From positions 52,799 through 68,594 of the forward strand of contig DJEF01000059.1 of NCBI GenBank assembly GCA_002431285.1: DNA of 15,796 bases, given 5' to 3'. The notes beneath the pieces were generated by a model. The model saw nothing but the letters and a program-made list of their open reading frames with translations. It made no database searches and was not told the origin of the DNA. The DNA comes from Ruminococcaceae bacterium UBA5905 (GTDB taxonomy: Bacteria > Bacillota > Clostridia > Oscillospirales > Acutalibacteraceae). Positions 14,027-15,796 of the stretch are shown here, one piece after another (within the stretch, counting starts at the first letter, position 1; every line of letters begins with the position of its first letter). The translations under genes and the position numbers were made by a program.

Positions 14027-15376
14027 ATGCTGAAAAGAAAAATCGAGAAGGACATTATGCACTGGATCGAGGGAAGTGACCGAGCTCTGCTGGTATATGG
14101 TGTCCGCCAAGCAGGAAAGACATTTATTATCCGTGAATGCCTAAAGACTGCAGGCTGCGACTACATCGAATTTAATCTGATACGGCAACCGGAAATTGTA
14201 GATATCCTAAGCGGAGCGACGGGTATAGACGACCTAATTCTCAAGCTGTCTCTGTACAGCGATAAGAAGATCGTTCCCGGCAAGACTTTCTTTTTCTTTG
14301 ATGAAATTCAGAAATATAAGGAGATCGTTACTAAAATTAAATTCCTTGTGGAGGATAAGCGGTTTCGATATATTCTGTCCGGCTCACTTTTAGGCGTGGA
14401 GATCGTGAACTTGAGGTCCGCACCGGTCGGCTATCTGCAGACGCTCAATATGTACCCCCTGGACTTTGAAGAATTTCTGCAAGTATTCAATGTAGGCCAG
14501 CCTGTATTGGACGTGCTGCGGAAAGCGTTTGCCGCGAAAACACCTGTAGACGATGTGATCCACGGTAAGATCATGGAGATGTTTAATCTCTACTTGATCA
14601 TCGGTGGTATGCCTGCTGCGGTGGAAAAGTATCGGATGACTGGCAGTATCGACGATGTAATGGATGAGCACAGAGCCATCATTGAGCAGTATAAATTGGA
14701 TTTTACGCAGTATGAAGCGGAAAACCGCAAGCTGATCATCGCGCATATCTACGAGCTTATCCCGGCGGAGCTGAACGAGAAGAACAAGCGGTTTATGATC
14801 GCGGACATTAAAAAAGGACTGCGCTATGATCGGGTCGAGGACAGCTTCATATGGCTTTGGAAAGCCGGTGTCGCTTTGGGCGTATTTAACACTACGGAAC
14901 CCACAGTGCCGCTTATGCTGAATGAAAAGAGCACACTATTTAAGCTGTTCCTGTCAGATGTAGGACTGCTCACGACCATATACGGAAAAGCCTGCAAGCT
15001 GAAGATCGTCAGCAAGGAAAAGGATGTCAACAAAGGTGCTGTATATGAAAACGTGGTGGCGCAAGAGCTTCATGCCCACGGCTATCCGCTGTACTATTAC
15101 AACAGCAAGAAAAAGGGCGAGCTTGATTTTGTAGTCGAGCACGCAGGGCGGGTGCTTCCTATTGAGGTAAAGAGCGGAAAAGATTATGAAAAGCACTCGG
15201 CACTGGACAATGTGATGGCCGTCACAGAATACGGAATAGAAGAAGCTTACATTTTTACAAACGATAATATAAGGACCAATGGAAAGCTGACCTATCTCCC
15301 TATCTATATGGTAATGTTCCTACAAGACGATCCGATCGAATTTGTTGACATTTCCGCGGATAGGTTCAAGTTTTAA
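14027..15376 (+). CDS. AAA-type ATPase with DUF4143-like C-terminus
   Basis: 449 residues from ATG 14027, which has GAGGTG 6 nt upstream; an in-frame ATG 10 codons earlier lacks a site. Walker A is GVRQAGKT (25-32), Walker B is FFFFDEIQ (88-95), and the YILSGSLLG strand near 111-119 is the sensor 1 region, together the AAA_14 ATPase pattern. The C-terminal part matches DUF4143-type proteins: KGAVYENVVAQEL followed by GELDFVV (Asp367) and LPIEVKSGK (Glu380, Lys382), an arrangement like a PD-(D/E)xK nuclease core. The family is very widespread and poorly understood; nuclease activity is not proven. Base composition is clearly more AT-rich than the left half of the window. It reads away from parA and ends at its own terminator, so it looks like an independent cargo gene. 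Confidence 0.88.
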   Translation: MLKRKIEKDIMHWIEGSDRALLVYGVRQAGKTFIIRECLKTAGCDYIEFNLIRQPEIVDILSGATGIDDLILKLSLYSDKKIVPGKTFFFFDEIQKYKEIVTKIKFLVEDKRFRYILSGSLLGVEIVNLRSAPVGYLQTLNMYPLDFEEFLQVFNVGQPVLDVLRKAFAAKTPVDDVIHGKIMEMFNLYLIIGGMPAAVEKYRMTGSIDDVMDEHRAIIEQYKLDFTQYEAENRKLIIAHIYELIPAELNEKNKRFMIADIKKGLRYDRVEDSFIWLWKAGVALGVFNTTEPTVPLMLNEKSTLFKLFLSDVGLLTTIYGKACKLKIVSKEKDVNKGAVYENVVAQELHAHGYPLYYYNSKKKGELDFVVEHAGRVLPIEVKSGKDYEKHSALDNVMAVTEYGIEEAYIFTNDNIRTNGKLTYLPIYMVMFLQDDPIEFVDISADRFKF

Positions 15377-15401
15377 ACCCAAAAGTGCTGGTTTAAAAGT
15401 G

Positions 15402-15442
15402 AAAGCATCTCGAACCCTATATGATAGGGTTCGAGATGCTTT
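15402..15442 (+). terminator. Strong intrinsic terminator after the ATPase gene
   Basis: A perfect 19-bp stem (AAAGCATCTCGAACCCTAT, 15402-15420, with its complement at 15424-15442) with a 3-nt ATG loop, continuing into TTTTC. It lies 26 bp after the stop codon. Confidence 0.9.
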
Positions 15443-15548
15443 TCTCAATACCGTCCCTTCTGCCGTCAGCATAGCAGGCCGTACTCAACTTATCGATCCT
15501 GCGGCGGCATTTGCCCTGCGAAAAATGATAAAGTTCATTCGGTTTGGT

Positions 15549-15578
15549 CAAACCGTTTCAAACCCGGTGAAACCGTTT
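15549..15578 (+). repeat. Three tandem 10-bp AAACC repeats
   Basis: CAAACCGTTT, CAAACCCGGT and GAAACCGTTT follow one another without gaps at 15549, 15559 and 15569. A fourth related CAAACCGGGT lies at 15721-15730. The 10-bp period places each unit on the same face of the helix. Confidence 0.6.
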
Positions 15579-15649
15579 TTCGGAGCTTTTATTCATTTTT
15601 TATGCAGAGGCGATCTGCTCCGGATGACCGCATGAGCACCCCCCCAAAA

Positions 15650-15667
15650 TTAGCCCATCCGTTAACA
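15650..15667 (+). repeat. Arm-type repeat, right copy 1
   Basis: TTAGCCCATCCGTTAACA, same orientation as 9591-9608; followed 11 nt later by AAAAACGG, as is the left copy at 12 nt. Confidence 0.55.
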
Positions 15668-15689
15668 GTTTCGGGGTCAAAAACGGCAC

Positions 15690-15706
15690 TTAGCCCATCA
15701 TTAACA
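15690..15706 (+). repeat. Arm-type repeat, right copy 2
   Basis: TTAGCCCATCATTAACA, one base shorter than the other copies, 40 bp after right copy 1 and about 78 bp before the right att-like repeat. Confidence 0.55.
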
Positions 15707-15783
15707 TGAAATGATCGCGTCAAACCGGGTCTGATCCCATCAGATTTTTTGAAAGCAGAACAAACGCGGCGGATATAAGAAAA

Positions 15784-15796
15784 CCCCGGAAAACCT
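15784..15796 (+). repeat. Right att-like direct repeat (last bases of window)
   Basis: CCCCGGAAAACCT, identical to 9418-9430. The window stops at its last base, so it is unknown whether similarity continues. Confidence 0.5.

Larger units (their letters stand above)
9418..15796. mobile_element. Putative integrated tyrosine-recombinase element, deletion remnant of an ICE-like element
   Basis: Boundaries are proposed from a 13-bp direct repeat at 9418-9430 and 15784-15796, a tyrosine recombinase gene ending about 205 bp from the left copy and reading toward it, and repeat arrays just inside both ends. Contents in order: recombinase (5' truncated), thioester-like surface protein (3' truncated), lipoprotein, ParB, ParA, and a divergent AAA/DUF4143-type ATPase. 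ParA/ParB and thioester-type surface proteins are familiar from Clostridia ICEs. No relaxase, coupling protein, VirB4 or excisionase is visible, so it is probably not self-transmissible. The right boundary coincides with the end of the window, so the far flank cannot be inspected. Confidence 0.55.
15443..15796. other. 354-bp noncoding right end of the putative element
   Basis: No gene with a ribosome binding site is seen. It contains a 16-bp palindrome CGGTTTG-GT-CAAACCG (15540-15555), three phased 10-bp repeats (15549-15578), two arm-type repeats (15650-15667, 15690-15706) and the right att-like repeat. This density of short repeats fits a recombinase/excisionase or partition-site region. 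Confidence 0.6.

Noticed and set aside
13804..14079. 91-codon plus-strand frame across the parA/ATPase intergenic region
   Set aside because: Covers promoter elements and overlaps the start of the real ATPase gene in another frame; no ribosome binding site.
1..15796. CRISPR arrays, tRNA or rRNA genes, known insertion-sequence transposases
   Set aside because: No regular repeat-spacer pattern, tRNA cloverleaf with TTC-arm, rRNA-like block or DDE transposase was found on either strand by reading.

Overview
The window looks like chromosomal DNA of a moderately GC-rich Gram-positive anaerobe, most likely a gut Clostridia/Oscillospirales-type bacterium. Nearly every gene has a strong AGGAGG-like ribosome binding site, promoters fit the TTGACA/TATAAT pattern, intrinsic terminators are abundant, and several families present (Cys-rich KTR protein, ICE-type ParA/ParB, ECF sigma plus membrane partner) are typical of that group. 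The taxonomic call is inference; there is no rRNA or tRNA gene in the window.

Bases 1-9400 read as host or older accessory chromosome. From the left: the 5' part of a 2-oxoacid dehydrogenase E2-like acyltransferase (minus strand, cut by the window edge); a 45-residue protein followed by a long terminator; an ECF sigma factor with a 736-residue membrane-anchored partner (plus strand); a convergent neurotransmitter:sodium symporter family transporter; a minus-strand pair of acetyltransferases (Vat/CatB-type XAT and GNAT); and a minus-strand group of TetR regulator, KTR-domain protein, flavodoxin-like protein, small zinc-ribbon-like protein and four-helix membrane protein. The TetR gene has a near-consensus promoter with one palindromic operator inside the -35/-10 spacer and a second just downstream.

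Bases about 9418-15796 look like an integrated, deletion-damaged mobile element. A tyrosine recombinase lies next to the left end and reads toward it. A 13-bp direct repeat (CCCCGGAAAACCT) occurs at 9418-9430 and again as the last 13 bases of the window. Three copies of a TTAGCCC..TTAACA repeat lie just inside the two ends, like recombinase arm-binding sites. Inside are an ICE-like parA-parB pair, a lipoprotein, a truncated secreted protein resembling thioester-domain surface proteins, and a divergently transcribed AAA/DUF4143-type ATPase. No relaxase, coupling protein, VirB4 or replication gene is visible.

The most striking point is at about 10603-10610. The surface-protein frame changes abruptly into recombinase sequence in another frame: the surface protein loses its C-terminus and the recombinase loses its N-terminus and its start. 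The simplest reading is a large internal deletion that removed the conjugation module of an ICE and left a small remnant that still has both ends.
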